Part shown: positions 6,567-14,501 of the stretch, piece after piece
Numbering within the stretch: the first letter of the stretch is position 1
How the letters are laid out: each line of letters begins with the position of its first letter
Source: an uncultured Oscillospiraceae bacterium
GTDB lineage: Bacteria > Bacillota > Clostridia > Oscillospirales > Ruminococcaceae
DNA: 15,276 bases
Assembly: GCA_900547015.1 (NCBI GenBank)
Contig: URFD01000029.1
Location: 1-15,276, forward strand
Direction of reading: 5' to 3'
Notes under the pieces: model-generated
What the model saw: the letters and a program-made list of their open reading frames with translations, nothing else
Database searches by the model: none
Told to the model about the DNA's origin: nothing
Position numbers and translations under genes: made by a program

Positions 6567-7706
6567 ATGCGGCAAACACCGGTCGCTCTGGTGCAGGCAC
6601 AGGATTACGAGCCTGCCTTGATTCAGGCAGCAGTCCAAAAGCTGTTTGCTTCTCTTCGTCTCGACCCCGACCTCTTTCGGGAGAAACGGGTCTTAATCAA
6701 GCCTAACCTGCTGATGCGCCGCCGACCCGAGGAGGCCACCACCACCCATCCTCAGATCTTGACGGCGGTCATCCGGCAAATCCAGCAGCTGGGAGCTCGG
6801 CAGATTGTGGTTGCCGATTCTCCCGGCGGTCTGTACACCCCTGCCCAGCTCAAGGGCATCTACTCGGTCTGCGGTGTTCAGGAAGCCTGCGAGCAGACCG
6901 GAGCCGAGCTGAACCTTGAGGTCGGCTATGGCGCTGTCCCGGCAGTCCAGCCTCGGTGCTGCCAAGAATTTAACCTCATCGACCCGGTGCGCCAAGCCGA
7001 TGTCGTGGTGTCGGTCGGCAAGCTCAAGACCCACTGCATGACCGGGCTGTCCGGCGGTGTGAAGAATCTGTTCGGGTGCATCCCCGGCCTGCAAAAGCCG
7101 CAGATGCACTACCGCTACCAGAACAAGAATGACTTCGGCTCGATGTTGGTGGACCTCGCCCAGACCGTCGCTCCGATTCTCACCATCATGGATGCGGTGG
7201 AATCGATGGAAGGAGACGGGCCCTCTGGCGGCAGCGTGCGGCACACCGGCTGTCTCATCGGCTCGGAAAATCCGTTCTGTCTGGATTTGATGCTCAGCGA
7301 GCTGATTGCCATGAGCCCCGACCAGATTCCCACCGTGCAGGAGAGCATCCGGCGCGGTCTGTGTCCGTCCGACTTTGACGAGCTTGTCATACTGAACCCC
7401 GACAGTCTGCCCACCCGCATCCCCGATTACCTGCACCCCAACACCAAAACGGTCGATTTTTCGGGCAGTGTGCCGCCCTTTCTGGCGCCTGCCGTCCAAT
7501 GGGGTGCGCGTCATCTGCTTGCACCCCGTCCCCGCATCGACCCCAACCAGTGCATCGGCTGTGGAAAATGCGCCGAAAGCTGCCCTCCGTCTGCCATTCG
7601 AGTGGAGCGGGGCCGTGCAGTTATCCGCTACCGCAGCTGTATCCGCTGTTACTGCTGTCACGAGATGTGCCCGGTTCGGGCAATCCACATCCGCGGCCGC
7701 TCATAG
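6567..7706 (+). CDS. DUF362 protein with C-terminal double 4Fe-4S ferredoxin domain
   Basis: This 379-residue protein has a DUF362 domain at about residues 5-300, recognised by VLIKPNLL, VVADSPGG, VSVGKLKTHCMTGLSGGVKN, and DAVESMEGDGPSGG. A ferredoxin module follows, with two cluster motifs: CIGCGKCAESC (C329, C332, C335, C339) and CIRCYCCHEMC (C358, C361, C364, C368). Each should hold a 4Fe-4S cluster. No signal peptide or membrane segment is seen, so it is probably cytoplasmic. The biochemical role of DUF362 proteins is not established to my knowledge; the clusters suggest electron transfer. GGAGGG lies nine bases before the ATG. It sits 38 bases after the PHP gene and 26 bases before ispE, consistent with one transcript. 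Confidence 0.92.
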   Translation: MRQTPVALVQAQDYEPALIQAAVQKLFASLRLDPDLFREKRVLIKPNLLMRRRPEEATTTHPQILTAVIRQIQQLGARQIVVADSPGGLYTPAQLKGIYSVCGVQEACEQTGAELNLEVGYGAVPAVQPRCCQEFNLIDPVRQADVVVSVGKLKTHCMTGLSGGVKNLFGCIPGLQKPQMHYRYQNKNDFGSMLVDLAQTVAPILTIMDAVESMEGDGPSGGSVRHTGCLIGSENPFCLDLMLSELIAMSPDQIPTVQESIRRGLCPSDFDELVILNPDSLPTRIPDYLHPNTKTVDFSGSVPPFLAPAVQWGARHLLAPRPRIDPNQCIGCGKCAESCPPSAIRVERGRAVIRYRSCIRCYCCHEMCPVRAIHIRGRS

Positions 7707-7732
7707 ATTCATTTTTCAGGAGGGATTTCTTC

Positions 7733-8671
7733 ATGAAGCGCATCACGCTGGATGCCCCATGCAAAATCAACCTTTCGCTGGACATCGTCGGCAGGCTGGA
7801 AAACGGCTATCATCAGATGGATATGGTGATGCAGACAGTCAGCCTGTACGACACGCTGACCCTCAGCCTGCTTCCGTCGGAGCAAGCCGATGAGATTCGC
7901 ATGACCTGTGCCTTGGAAAATGCCCCGGAACAGACCCTCGCCTGCGATGAGAGCAACATCGCGGTGCGCTGTGCCCGGGCATTTTTTCGGGAAAGCGGCG
8001 CTGTGCTCAACGGACAAAGCCTGTCCATCCACCTGACCAAGCGCATCCCGATGATGGCTGGGCTGGGCGGAGGCAGCGCCGACGGAGCCGCTGTCCTTGC
8101 CGTGCTCAATGCCCTGCTGGAAACCGGGCTTTCCTTAGAACGGCTCGAACAGATTGGCCTTGGCTGTGGAGCGGATATTCCCTTCTGCCTGAGAGGTGGC
8201 ACCCAGCGCGCACAGGGAATCGGAGAAGAATTTACCTCCCTGCCGCCCATGCCGGATGCCCCCATCGTCATTATCAAGCCGCGCTTCGGCATCAGCACCC
8301 GGGATGCCTTTTCCCGCTGTGACAACATGCCCTATCCTCACGCGCACCCGGAGCAGATGATTGCCGCCCTGCACAGTGGCAAAATCTCTGCCGTTGCTGA
8401 TGCGCTGCAAAATGTCTTTGAGTCGCTGTGCTCGGCGCAGGAGGCCGAACAGCTTGCGCAGACCCGTCAGCTCCTGCTGGATGTCGGCGCTTTGGGCGCT
8501 CTGCTTTCGGGCAGCGGAAGCGCTGTCTTTGGGCTGTTCGACTGCGAACAGGAGGCGCGCCGCTGTGTGTCCGCCCTGACGGGGCACCCCCTGTTGGAGG
8601 GTGTTTTCCTCTGCCGTCCGGTGCAGACGGGCGCTTACTCTCAGAACAACGCACAAGTTATCAACCATTAG
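7733..8671 (+). CDS. ispE: 4-diphosphocytidyl-2-C-methyl-D-erythritol kinase
   Basis: IspE phosphorylates CDP-methylerythritol with ATP in the non-mevalonate (MEP) pathway to isoprenoid precursors. The product is a GHMP kinase of 312 residues, slightly longer than the usual 280-300. It has the N-terminal APCKINLSLDI strand with K11 and the ATP-binding PMMAGLGGGSADGAA (106-120). The GCGADIPF segment holds the likely catalytic D149. The C-terminal GHMP motif is LLSGSGSAVFGLF. The ATG at 7733 is preceded by CAGGAGGG at eight bases; the frame is open further upstream, but that part overlaps the DUF362 gene. It is third in the unit, and nadE starts 22 bases after its stop. Confidence 0.96.
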   Translation: MKRITLDAPCKINLSLDIVGRLENGYHQMDMVMQTVSLYDTLTLSLLPSEQADEIRMTCALENAPEQTLACDESNIAVRCARAFFRESGAVLNGQSLSIHLTKRIPMMAGLGGGSADGAAVLAVLNALLETGLSLERLEQIGLGCGADIPFCLRGGTQRAQGIGEEFTSLPPMPDAPIVIIKPRFGISTRDAFSRCDNMPYPHAHPEQMIAALHSGKISAVADALQNVFESLCSAQEAEQLAQTRQLLLDVGALGALLSGSGSAVFGLFDCEQEARRCVSALTGHPLLEGVFLCRPVQTGAYSQNNAQVINH

Positions 8672-8693
8672 GATATAGAAAGGATGCTGCTTT

Positions 8694-10562
8694 ATGAACT
8701 CTGTCGTTCGTGTATGCTGCTGTGTCAACCGAATCAGCAGCGGCAATCCGCAATTCTGCCGGGAATCGATCTCGGACCTGCTGGAGGAGACCCGCTCGCT
8801 GTGTGCGGACATCTCCCTGTTTCCCCGCCTTTCCCTGCTTCCTCCCTCCTCCGGTGCGCTGCTGCACAGCTCCGCCGTTGCCGCTCAGTGTGAGGAAGCC
8901 CTCGACCAGCTTCGTGTTGCCTGCGCCCAGCAGGACGGCTGCATCATCGTCGGTCTGGTCAAACGCTTTTTCGGCAAGCCGATGGATGTCATCGCTGTCA
9001 TCCAAAACGGCGAGGTTTTGGCTTATCTGCCTGCCACAGGCTATGGCAGTCTGAGCAGTGCTGACCCAATCGAGGGATATTTTTCCAGCGAGGAGGACAG
9101 CGCGCTCAAGGGCTGGGATACCGTATTCGGCTGCGGCGAGCTCAAATTCTGCATCTGCCCCTGTCCAGTGAACGACCTGCCGCTGCACCTGCCGCGCCTG
9201 TGCAAAACCGGCTGTCATGCGGTGCTGGTTCCTTGCTATGAGCCAGCCAACGCACAGACCGCCCAGCAGGAATCCGAGCTGCTGCACGCTCTGTCGGAGA
9301 GCTTTGGAATCGCAATCGTTCTGGTGCGCGGCGGTCAGGGCGATACCTCCTGTCCGCTGGCCTTTCAGGGCCATGCCGCTATCTACGAGTGCGGCGAACC
9401 GCTGGCGGATGTCACCGGTCAAGCGGTTCATCCGTCCGCCCATGCGTTGGAGAGCTTTTCGGTCTGCCGGGATTTGGATTGCGATATTCTGTCCGCCTGC
9501 CAGCGGTTTTCCAGAGCAACCCCTCCGCAGCTTCTGTTAGGCGAGACCTCCGGCAAAAAAGGTCTGCTGCGTCCGGTGCGGGAGGACCCCTTCCTGCCGG
9601 AGAATTCCGCCGATGCCGACCGATACCTCGACGACCTGTTCCGGCTTCAGGTGCAAAGTCTGGTGGCCCGTGTGACCAACACCGGCCTGCACCGTCTGGT
9701 GCTGGGCGTTTCCGGAGGACTGGATTCCACCCTCGCTCTGCTGGTCTGCCATCAGGCGCTTGCCGAGCTGGAGCTGCCTGCCGACCATCTCATCGCAGTC
9801 ACCATGCCGGGCTTCGGCACCACCGACCGCACCTACTACAATGCGCTGAGCCTGATTTCCTCACTGGGTGCACAGAATCGGGACATCTCCATCAAGGCCT
9901 CGGTGCTTCAGCACTTTGAGGACATCGGCCATGACCCCTCGGTGCGGGATGTGACCTATGAAAATGCACAGGCGCGGGAGCGAACCCAAATCTTGTTTGA
10001 TATCGCAAACGGCTGCCGCGGTCTGGTGGTCGGCACCGGCGATATGTCCGAGGATGCGCTGGGCTGGTGTACCTTCGGCGGCGACCATCTGGCAAGCTAC
10101 AATGTCAACGTCTGCCTGACCAAGACGATGATTCGCAAAATGGTCACCTATCTGTGTCCGCGATACGAGGAGCAAATCAGCAGCGTCCTGCACGACATCG
10201 TGGATACCCCGGTCAGCCCCGAGCTGCTGCCGCCGGACGAAAGCGGCAAAATCCAGCAAAAGACCGAGGACATTCTGGGCAGCTACCGCCTGCACGACTT
10301 CTTCCTGTACTACCTGCTGCGCTACAATTTCCCACCGCGCAAGCTGTACTACTACGCTTGCCTTGCTTTCTCCGAGGAATTTTCGGCAAGCTATATTCTG
10401 GACAAGCTCAAGGTCTTTCTCAACCGCTTCTTCTCCGGACAGTTTAAGCGCAGCTGCTCGCCGGACAGCGCCGACATCACACCGGTGTGCCTGTCGCAGT
10501 ACCCGATTCCGTCCGACTGCTCCGCACAGGCTCTGCTGGCTGACCTTTCCGACATCCGCTAG
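8694..10562 (+). CDS. nadE: NAD synthetase with degenerate glutaminase domain
   Basis: This enzyme amidates deamido-NAD to NAD with ATP. It is 622 residues long, in the range of two-domain glutamine-dependent enzymes. The C-terminal synthetase domain looks intact: the ATP pyrophosphatase loop SGGLDST (340-346), TMPGFGTTDRTYYNAL, ENAQARERTQILFDIAN, and GTGDMSEDALGWCTFGGDH. The N-terminal half is recognisable as the nitrilase-like domain but has lost catalytic residues. The FPEL glutamate position is R45 (FPRL) and the VPK lysine position is A114 (LPAT). A cysteine, C155, aligns with the nucleophile, but the usual ICED context is replaced by CICPC. Fifteen cysteines occur in the first 181 residues. 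It may therefore use free ammonia. AGAAAGGA lies ten bases before the ATG; a terminator follows. Confidence 0.93.
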   Translation: MNSVVRVCCCVNRISSGNPQFCRESISDLLEETRSLCADISLFPRLSLLPPSSGALLHSSAVAAQCEEALDQLRVACAQQDGCIIVGLVKRFFGKPMDVIAVIQNGEVLAYLPATGYGSLSSADPIEGYFSSEEDSALKGWDTVFGCGELKFCICPCPVNDLPLHLPRLCKTGCHAVLVPCYEPANAQTAQQESELLHALSESFGIAIVLVRGGQGDTSCPLAFQGHAAIYECGEPLADVTGQAVHPSAHALESFSVCRDLDCDILSACQRFSRATPPQLLLGETSGKKGLLRPVREDPFLPENSADADRYLDDLFRLQVQSLVARVTNTGLHRLVLGVSGGLDSTLALLVCHQALAELELPADHLIAVTMPGFGTTDRTYYNALSLISSLGAQNRDISIKASVLQHFEDIGHDPSVRDVTYENAQARERTQILFDIANGCRGLVVGTGDMSEDALGWCTFGGDHLASYNVNVCLTKTMIRKMVTYLCPRYEEQISSVLHDIVDTPVSPELLPPDESGKIQQKTEDILGSYRLHDFFLYYLLRYNFPPRKLYYYACLAFSEEFSASYILDKLKVFLNRFFSGQFKRSCSPDSADITPVCLSQYPIPSDCSAQALLADLSDIR

Positions 10563-10579
10563 TCCGTCCTGCCCTTTCT

Positions 10580-10617
10580 CCCGGACACAGGTGTATGCCT
10601 GTGCCCGGGTTTGTTCT
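10580..10617 (+). terminator. Terminator after nadE
   Basis: CCCGG and CACAGG (10580-10591, one mismatch) pair with CCTGTG and CCGGG (10598-10609) around a six-base loop, followed by TTTGTTCT. It lies 18 bases after the stop codon and closes the PHP-DUF362-ispE-nadE unit. Confidence 0.88.
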
Positions 10618-10634
10618 GCCCGAAAAAGCTCTTC

Positions 10635-10664
10635 TTTACAAATATTGTGAAAATAGGGTATAAT
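10635..10664 (+). promoter_or_regulatory. Sigma-A promoter of the lipoprotein/two-component unit
   Basis: TTTACA (10635-10640) and TATAAT (10659-10664) are separated by 18 bases, giving 11 of 12 consensus positions. The start of transcription would be near 10671, about 30 bases before the TTG start codon. Confidence 0.87.
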
Positions 10665-10702
10665 GAGGAAAGATACTCAACGCACCCGAAGGAGGAGAGG
10701 CC

Positions 10703-12088
10703 TTGTCCTATTCTAAGATACTCCATGCTTCCCAAACTCTGCTGCGCCGCATCCCTGCGCTGGCGGCTCTGGCGGCGGTACTGATGAGCTGTACCGGATG
10801 CTCCCGTCTCCAAACCTCGGTGGAGGACCTGATGAGCCCGCCGGTGCTGACCCAAGAGCAGGCGGAAATCCGCAGTGCGCTTTCCCGGGTTTCCGGCGAC
10901 AGCGAAATCAAATATAAATATCCCCAAAACGGGGACTACCGCTCATCCTTTATCTTTTTTGACATCGACTCGGACCAGGTCGAGGAAGCGCTGGTCTTTT
11001 ACCAGAGTCCCTCCAAGGGAGATTCAACCTGGATTAACATTCTGGACCGGCAGGACGGACAGTGGGTCTCGGTCTGCGAGACACCGGCGCCCGACACCAC
11101 CGCCAGCATCGACTTTGTTTCCTTTGAACACCTGACCGATTCTCAAACGGTTAGTCTGGTGGTCGGGTGGGAGGATGCCCGCAGCGGCAAAACGGTCATC
11201 GCCTACAACTACGACAACGGCCGGCTGCTGCCCATCTTCGAGCGGGACTACACCGAGCTTGCCATCACCGATTTGGACGGCAACGGCTCCACCGACCTTG
11301 TCCTGTTCACCCAGCAGGCACAGTCCACGCTGGTCTTTCTGGCCTGCAAGACCGAGAACGGCTTTGAGACGGTGGATTCCGTCCAGCTTGACCGAAGCAT
11401 CGTCAGCTTCGACAACATCCTCAGCGGACGCACCGCCGCAGGCACTGCCGCTCTGTTTCTGGACAGCACCGTTGATTTATATGAAAGCCCTTTCCAAATC
11501 ACCGATGTTCTGTCCGCCAAGCGCGGCGAAAACGGCACTCCGGTTCTGGTCAATCTGCTGGACAACGAGGAGGTCACCCTTTCTCAAGGCACCATGCGCC
11601 CTGCGCAGAATCTTTTCTGCCGGGACATCGACGGGAACGGGACGGTCGAAATCCCGACCGTTGCCACCCTGCCCGGGTATGAGGGAATCTTCGATGAAAG
11701 CGCCATCTTCCTGACCTCCTACAATCAGCTCAGCTCTACCTCCCAGCTGATTCCCTGCCAGAGCGGCGTGGTCAACCCCCAGCACCGCTACCTGCTCACC
11801 TTCCCCGAACGCTGGCTGGACAATGCGGTCAGCGCTGTGGTCCAGCCGGAAAACGGCGAATACACCTTCTTTGCCTATACCGGCGATTTGAGCGACACCT
11901 CCACCGTCCTGCTCAAGCTGCGGGTCTATTCCGCCAAGGACTACCACGATAAATTTGACGACAATTATTTCCAGCTGATTGGTCAGAAGGGGCTGTTTGA
12001 ATACTACGCCTATCTCCCCGAGACTCACAACAGCCTTACCATCACCGAACAGGAGCTGCGCGAGGAGATGTTCCGCTTCCTCGACTAG
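10703..12088 (+). CDS. Probable lipoprotein with VCBS/EF-hand-like repeats
   Basis: This 461-residue protein of unknown function is probably anchored outside the membrane. It has a basic N-terminus, a hydrophobic stretch (about residues 17-28) and a Cys-containing end, LMSCTGC. C30 or C33 could be lipidated; the lipobox is not canonical. Three acidic loops resemble the calcium-binding or FG-GAP loops of beta-propeller-like proteins: FDIDSDQVEEA (86-96), DLDGNGSTD (190-198) and DIDGNGTVE (308-316). No catalytic motif was recognised. The TTG at 10703 is used because GGAGGAG lies about five bases upstream and no ATG precedes the signal sequence. The response regulator gene follows after 36 bases with no terminator, so the three genes are probably co-transcribed. 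Confidence 0.85.
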   Translation: MSYSKILHASQTLLRRIPALAALAAVLMSCTGCSRLQTSVEDLMSPPVLTQEQAEIRSALSRVSGDSEIKYKYPQNGDYRSSFIFFDIDSDQVEEALVFYQSPSKGDSTWINILDRQDGQWVSVCETPAPDTTASIDFVSFEHLTDSQTVSLVVGWEDARSGKTVIAYNYDNGRLLPIFERDYTELAITDLDGNGSTDLVLFTQQAQSTLVFLACKTENGFETVDSVQLDRSIVSFDNILSGRTAAGTAALFLDSTVDLYESPFQITDVLSAKRGENGTPVLVNLLDNEEVTLSQGTMRPAQNLFCRDIDGNGTVEIPTVATLPGYEGIFDESAIFLTSYNQLSSTSQLIPCQSGVVNPQHRYLLTFPERWLDNAVSAVVQPENGEYTFFAYTGDLSDTSTVLLKLRVYSAKDYHDKFDDNYFQLIGQKGLFEYYAYLPETHNSLTITEQELREEMFRFLD

Positions 12089-12124
12089 CGCCTCATCTTG
12101 CTTTCAGAAAGGATGTTTGAAGCT

Positions 12125-12832
12125 ATGAAAAGAATTTTGGTTGCGGAAGACGAAGATGTCATCCGCGATTTTGTGGTCATCAATCTGCGCCGCAACGGCT
12201 ACGAAGTGGTGGATGTTCCCAACGGGGACGAAGCCATTCGTGTGTTTGATGAAAATAACGGCGATTTTGATATCTGCCTTTTGGACATCATGATGCCCGG
12301 CAAGGACGGCTTTACCGTCTGCAAGGAAATCCGCAAGCGCTCCTCCACGGTGGGCATCATCATGCTCTCCGCAAAAAGTCAGGAGATGGATAAGGTCGGC
12401 GCGCTGATGTTCGGTGCGGACGACTATGTGACCAAGCCTTTCGGCCCTGCCGAGCTGGTTGCCAGAGTGGATGCCCTGCACCGCCGCGTCAATATGGTGG
12501 CGGTAGCACAGCCAGTGGAGGACTCCAGCGAGATTCGCTCCGGCCCGTTTGTGCTCAATGAGCGCAGCCGCACCCTGACCAAAAACGGTCAGAATATCGA
12601 CCTGACCCAGGTGGAATTTCAAATCATGGAGTGCTTCCTGAAAAATCCCAACGTTGCACTTGAGCGCAACACCGTCCTGTCCAAGGTGTGGGGTGAAAAT
12701 TATTTTGGGGATGCCAAAATCGTGGATGTCAACATCCGTCGTCTGCGCATGAAGATTGAGGACGAGCCCTCTAACCCAAAATACCTCACCACCGTCTGGG
12801 GCTACGGCTACAAATGGAGCGTCCATGAATAG
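12125..12832 (+). CDS. OmpR/PhoB-family response regulator
   Basis: This 235-residue two-component response regulator is cytoplasmic. The receiver domain (about 1-120) has the acidic pocket E8-D9, phospho-acceptor D54 in LLDIMMPG, S82 at the Thr/Ser switch position and K104 in TKPF. The winged-helix DNA-binding domain (about 150-235) has the family pattern LTQVEFQIMECFL, VDVNIRRLRMKIE and VWGYGYKW. The ATG at 12125 is preferred: AAAGGA lies about 11 bases upstream, while the alternative ATG at 12113 touches the ribosome site. The lipoprotein lies upstream and the kinase 42 bases downstream, which should be its partner. Its target genes cannot be read from the sequence. Confidence 0.96.
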   Translation: MKRILVAEDEDVIRDFVVINLRRNGYEVVDVPNGDEAIRVFDENNGDFDICLLDIMMPGKDGFTVCKEIRKRSSTVGIIMLSAKSQEMDKVGALMFGADDYVTKPFGPAELVARVDALHRRVNMVAVAQPVEDSSEIRSGPFVLNERSRTLTKNGQNIDLTQVEFQIMECFLKNPNVALERNTVLSKVWGENYFGDAKIVDVNIRRLRMKIEDEPSNPKYLTTVWGYGYKWSVHE

Positions 12833-12874
12833 GCAGGAGCCTTGCCTGAAACCTATACCCGGGAGGAAATCTCT

Positions 12875-14275
12875 GTGCCGACAAAAAAAATAACCAAACG
12901 ATGGCTGTACAACAGCTTCCTGCTGATTCTGATTTTTCTGTCTGCCATCATCATCGCCTTCTCTCTGGCCATCCGAAGCTATTATTACAACAGCGTCCTG
13001 ACCGTCATGAAGAACACTGCCACCATGCTCAATGCCAGCCTGGTCAATTACTCGGAGGATAATACGGTCGATTTTTCCTCCTCGGTACGCAAGATGGTCG
13101 AGGATTTTGACGAAAAGGACCACATGGAGCTGATGGCAATCGACAAAAGCGGGACCGTCATCATCACCTCGAGCGGCTTCTCGCCCACCGAAGTTCTGCA
13201 AATGCCCGACTATGAGCAGGCGATGAGCAGTGCCACACGGGACGGCTTCAGCTATGATTCGATTAATGGAGAAAGCGTCCTTGCCTACACGCTGCTTGCG
13301 CCGAGCGTGGACGACTCTAACCTGTCCGCGCTGCGCTATGTCGTTTCGCTGACCGCAGTGCGCCAACAGATTTATATGCTGATTGCCGCCGCAGGCATCG
13401 TCGGAGCTGCCATCATCTTTTTCGTCATCCTGTCCAGCTCCTTCTTCATCAATTCCATCATCAACCCAATCGACCAGGTTCGCAAAATCGCCCTGCAAAT
13501 TTCCAAAGGGGATTTTTCTGCCCACCTGAACAAGACCACCGACGACGAAATCGGCGAGCTGTGCGATGCCATCAACGCGATGGCGCTGGAATTGCAGGAA
13601 AACGAAAAGATGAAAAACGACTTTATCTCCTCGGTCTCCCACGAGCTGCGCACCCCGCTGACCGCCATCAAGGGCTGGGCGGAAACGCTGACCGACAACT
13701 CGGTGGACCGCGCCACCACCCAGAAGGGTCTCGGGGTCATCATCAAGGAGAGCGAACGACTGTCCGGGATGGTGGAGGAGCTGCTGGATTTCAGCCGCCT
13801 GCAAAGCGGCCGCCTCAAGCTGACCCTGAGCAAGCTGGACCTCGTGGCAGAGCTCAGCGACGCGGTGCTGATGTTCACCGAGCGCGCCCGTCAGGAGCAG
13901 ATTGACCTCAGCTACGACGAGCCGATGGACATTCTGCCCATCATGGGGGATGCCAACCGTCTGCGTCAGGTGTTTGTCAACATTCTGGACAACGCGCTGA
14001 AATACTCCGATGCCGGCGACAGCATCACTGTGGTGGTACAGCGGCAGGAAAACAATGCCACCATCACCATCCGTGACACCGGTATCGGCATCGCTCCGGA
14101 GGATTTGCCCAAAATCAAGACCCGGTTCTACAAGGCAAATGCCACCCGCCGCGGTTCCGGCATCGGGCTTGCCGTTGCCGATGAAATCGTCTCGATGCAC
14201 GGCGGCTCCCTCAGTCTGGACAGTGCCGAAGGTGTTGGTACCACCGTCACCATCACCCTGCCGCTGAGCATCTAA
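12875..14275 (+). CDS. Membrane sensor histidine kinase
   Basis: This 466-residue kinase should phosphorylate the response regulator just upstream. It has a first membrane segment (about 11-33), an extracytoplasmic sensor of about 130 residues and a second membrane segment (about 166-190). A HAMP linker, with NPIDQVRKIALQISKGDF, follows. The phospho-accepting H256 is in SHELRTPLT. The ATPase domain has the N box ILDNALKYS (N373), the G1 box DTGIGIAPED (from D401) and the G2 box GSGIGLAVADE (from G427). The GTG at 12875 was chosen because GGAGGA lies seven bases upstream; the frame opens earlier at a TTG (12842) with a poorly spaced site. The architecture is that of PhoR/WalK-like kinases; the sensor region was not recognised. 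A terminator follows. Confidence 0.96.
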   Translation: MPTKKITKRWLYNSFLLILIFLSAIIIAFSLAIRSYYYNSVLTVMKNTATMLNASLVNYSEDNTVDFSSSVRKMVEDFDEKDHMELMAIDKSGTVIITSSGFSPTEVLQMPDYEQAMSSATRDGFSYDSINGESVLAYTLLAPSVDDSNLSALRYVVSLTAVRQQIYMLIAAAGIVGAAIIFFVILSSSFFINSIINPIDQVRKIALQISKGDFSAHLNKTTDDEIGELCDAINAMALELQENEKMKNDFISSVSHELRTPLTAIKGWAETLTDNSVDRATTQKGLGVIIKESERLSGMVEELLDFSRLQSGRLKLTLSKLDLVAELSDAVLMFTERARQEQIDLSYDEPMDILPIMGDANRLRQVFVNILDNALKYSDAGDSITVVVQRQENNATITIRDTGIGIAPEDLPKIKTRFYKANATRRGSGIGLAVADEIVSMHGGSLSLDSAEGVGTTVTITLPLSI

Positions 14276-14286
14276 CCGACAAAACA

Positions 14287-14318
14287 AAAATGGCAGACAA
14301 GCGTGTCTGCCATTTTTT
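14287..14318 (+). terminator. Terminator after the histidine kinase gene
   Basis: AAAATGGCAGACA (14287-14299) pairs perfectly with TGTCTGCCATTTT (14304-14316) around an AGCG loop, and the T run continues to 14318. It starts 12 bases after the stop codon and ends the lipoprotein/two-component unit. Confidence 0.93.
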
Positions 14319-14388
14319 CTTCCTGTCTCCGGCGCATGGCCTTGTTTCTCTACGCCAATGCTTTTTCGGGTGCGATTTTCTCCCTTGC

Positions 14389-14416
14389 AAAAAAGCCGCA
14401 GGGATGTCCCTGCGGC
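14389..14416 (-). terminator. Terminator of the XRE regulator gene
   Basis: Read on the minus strand, GCCGCAGGGA pairs with TCCCTGCGGC (14395-14416), followed by TTTTTT (14389-14394). It lies about 85 bases beyond the stop of the XRE gene. The A/T-rich stretch between (about 14420-14500) holds no gene I can support. Confidence 0.9.
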
Positions 14417-14501
14417 CTGCAAAATCTATTCATAAAAATAGACTTTATTTTTTTTAAGACCAATGATACAATAGGTATCGTAACCTGACTGCCGTTCCCC
14501 G

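Noticed and set aside
6693..7688. 331-codon minus-strand frame opposite the DUF362 gene
   Set aside because: It mirrors the coding strand of a well-supported gene and shows no motif or ribosome site.
8684..8893. 69-codon frame starting inside the nadE ribosome site, possible leader peptide
   Set aside because: It overlaps nadE out of frame for more than 190 bases, and its peptide has no regulatory signature. The ATG is part of the AGAAAGGATG motif.
12104..14422. Long minus-strand open frame (772 codons) opposite the response regulator and kinase
   Set aside because: It is antisense to both two-component genes and runs through the kinase terminator. Its His, Asp and Gly-rich translation is what antisense of GC-rich genes gives.
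14440..14472. Possible plus-strand promoter (TAGACT and TACAAT)
   Set aside because: The spacing is about 21 bases, too long for a sigma-A promoter, and no plus-strand gene follows.
14465..14479. GATAC/GTATC hairpin downstream of the XRE gene
   Set aside because: The stem is only five base pairs and has no T run on either strand. The strong hairpin at 14389-14416 is the better terminator.
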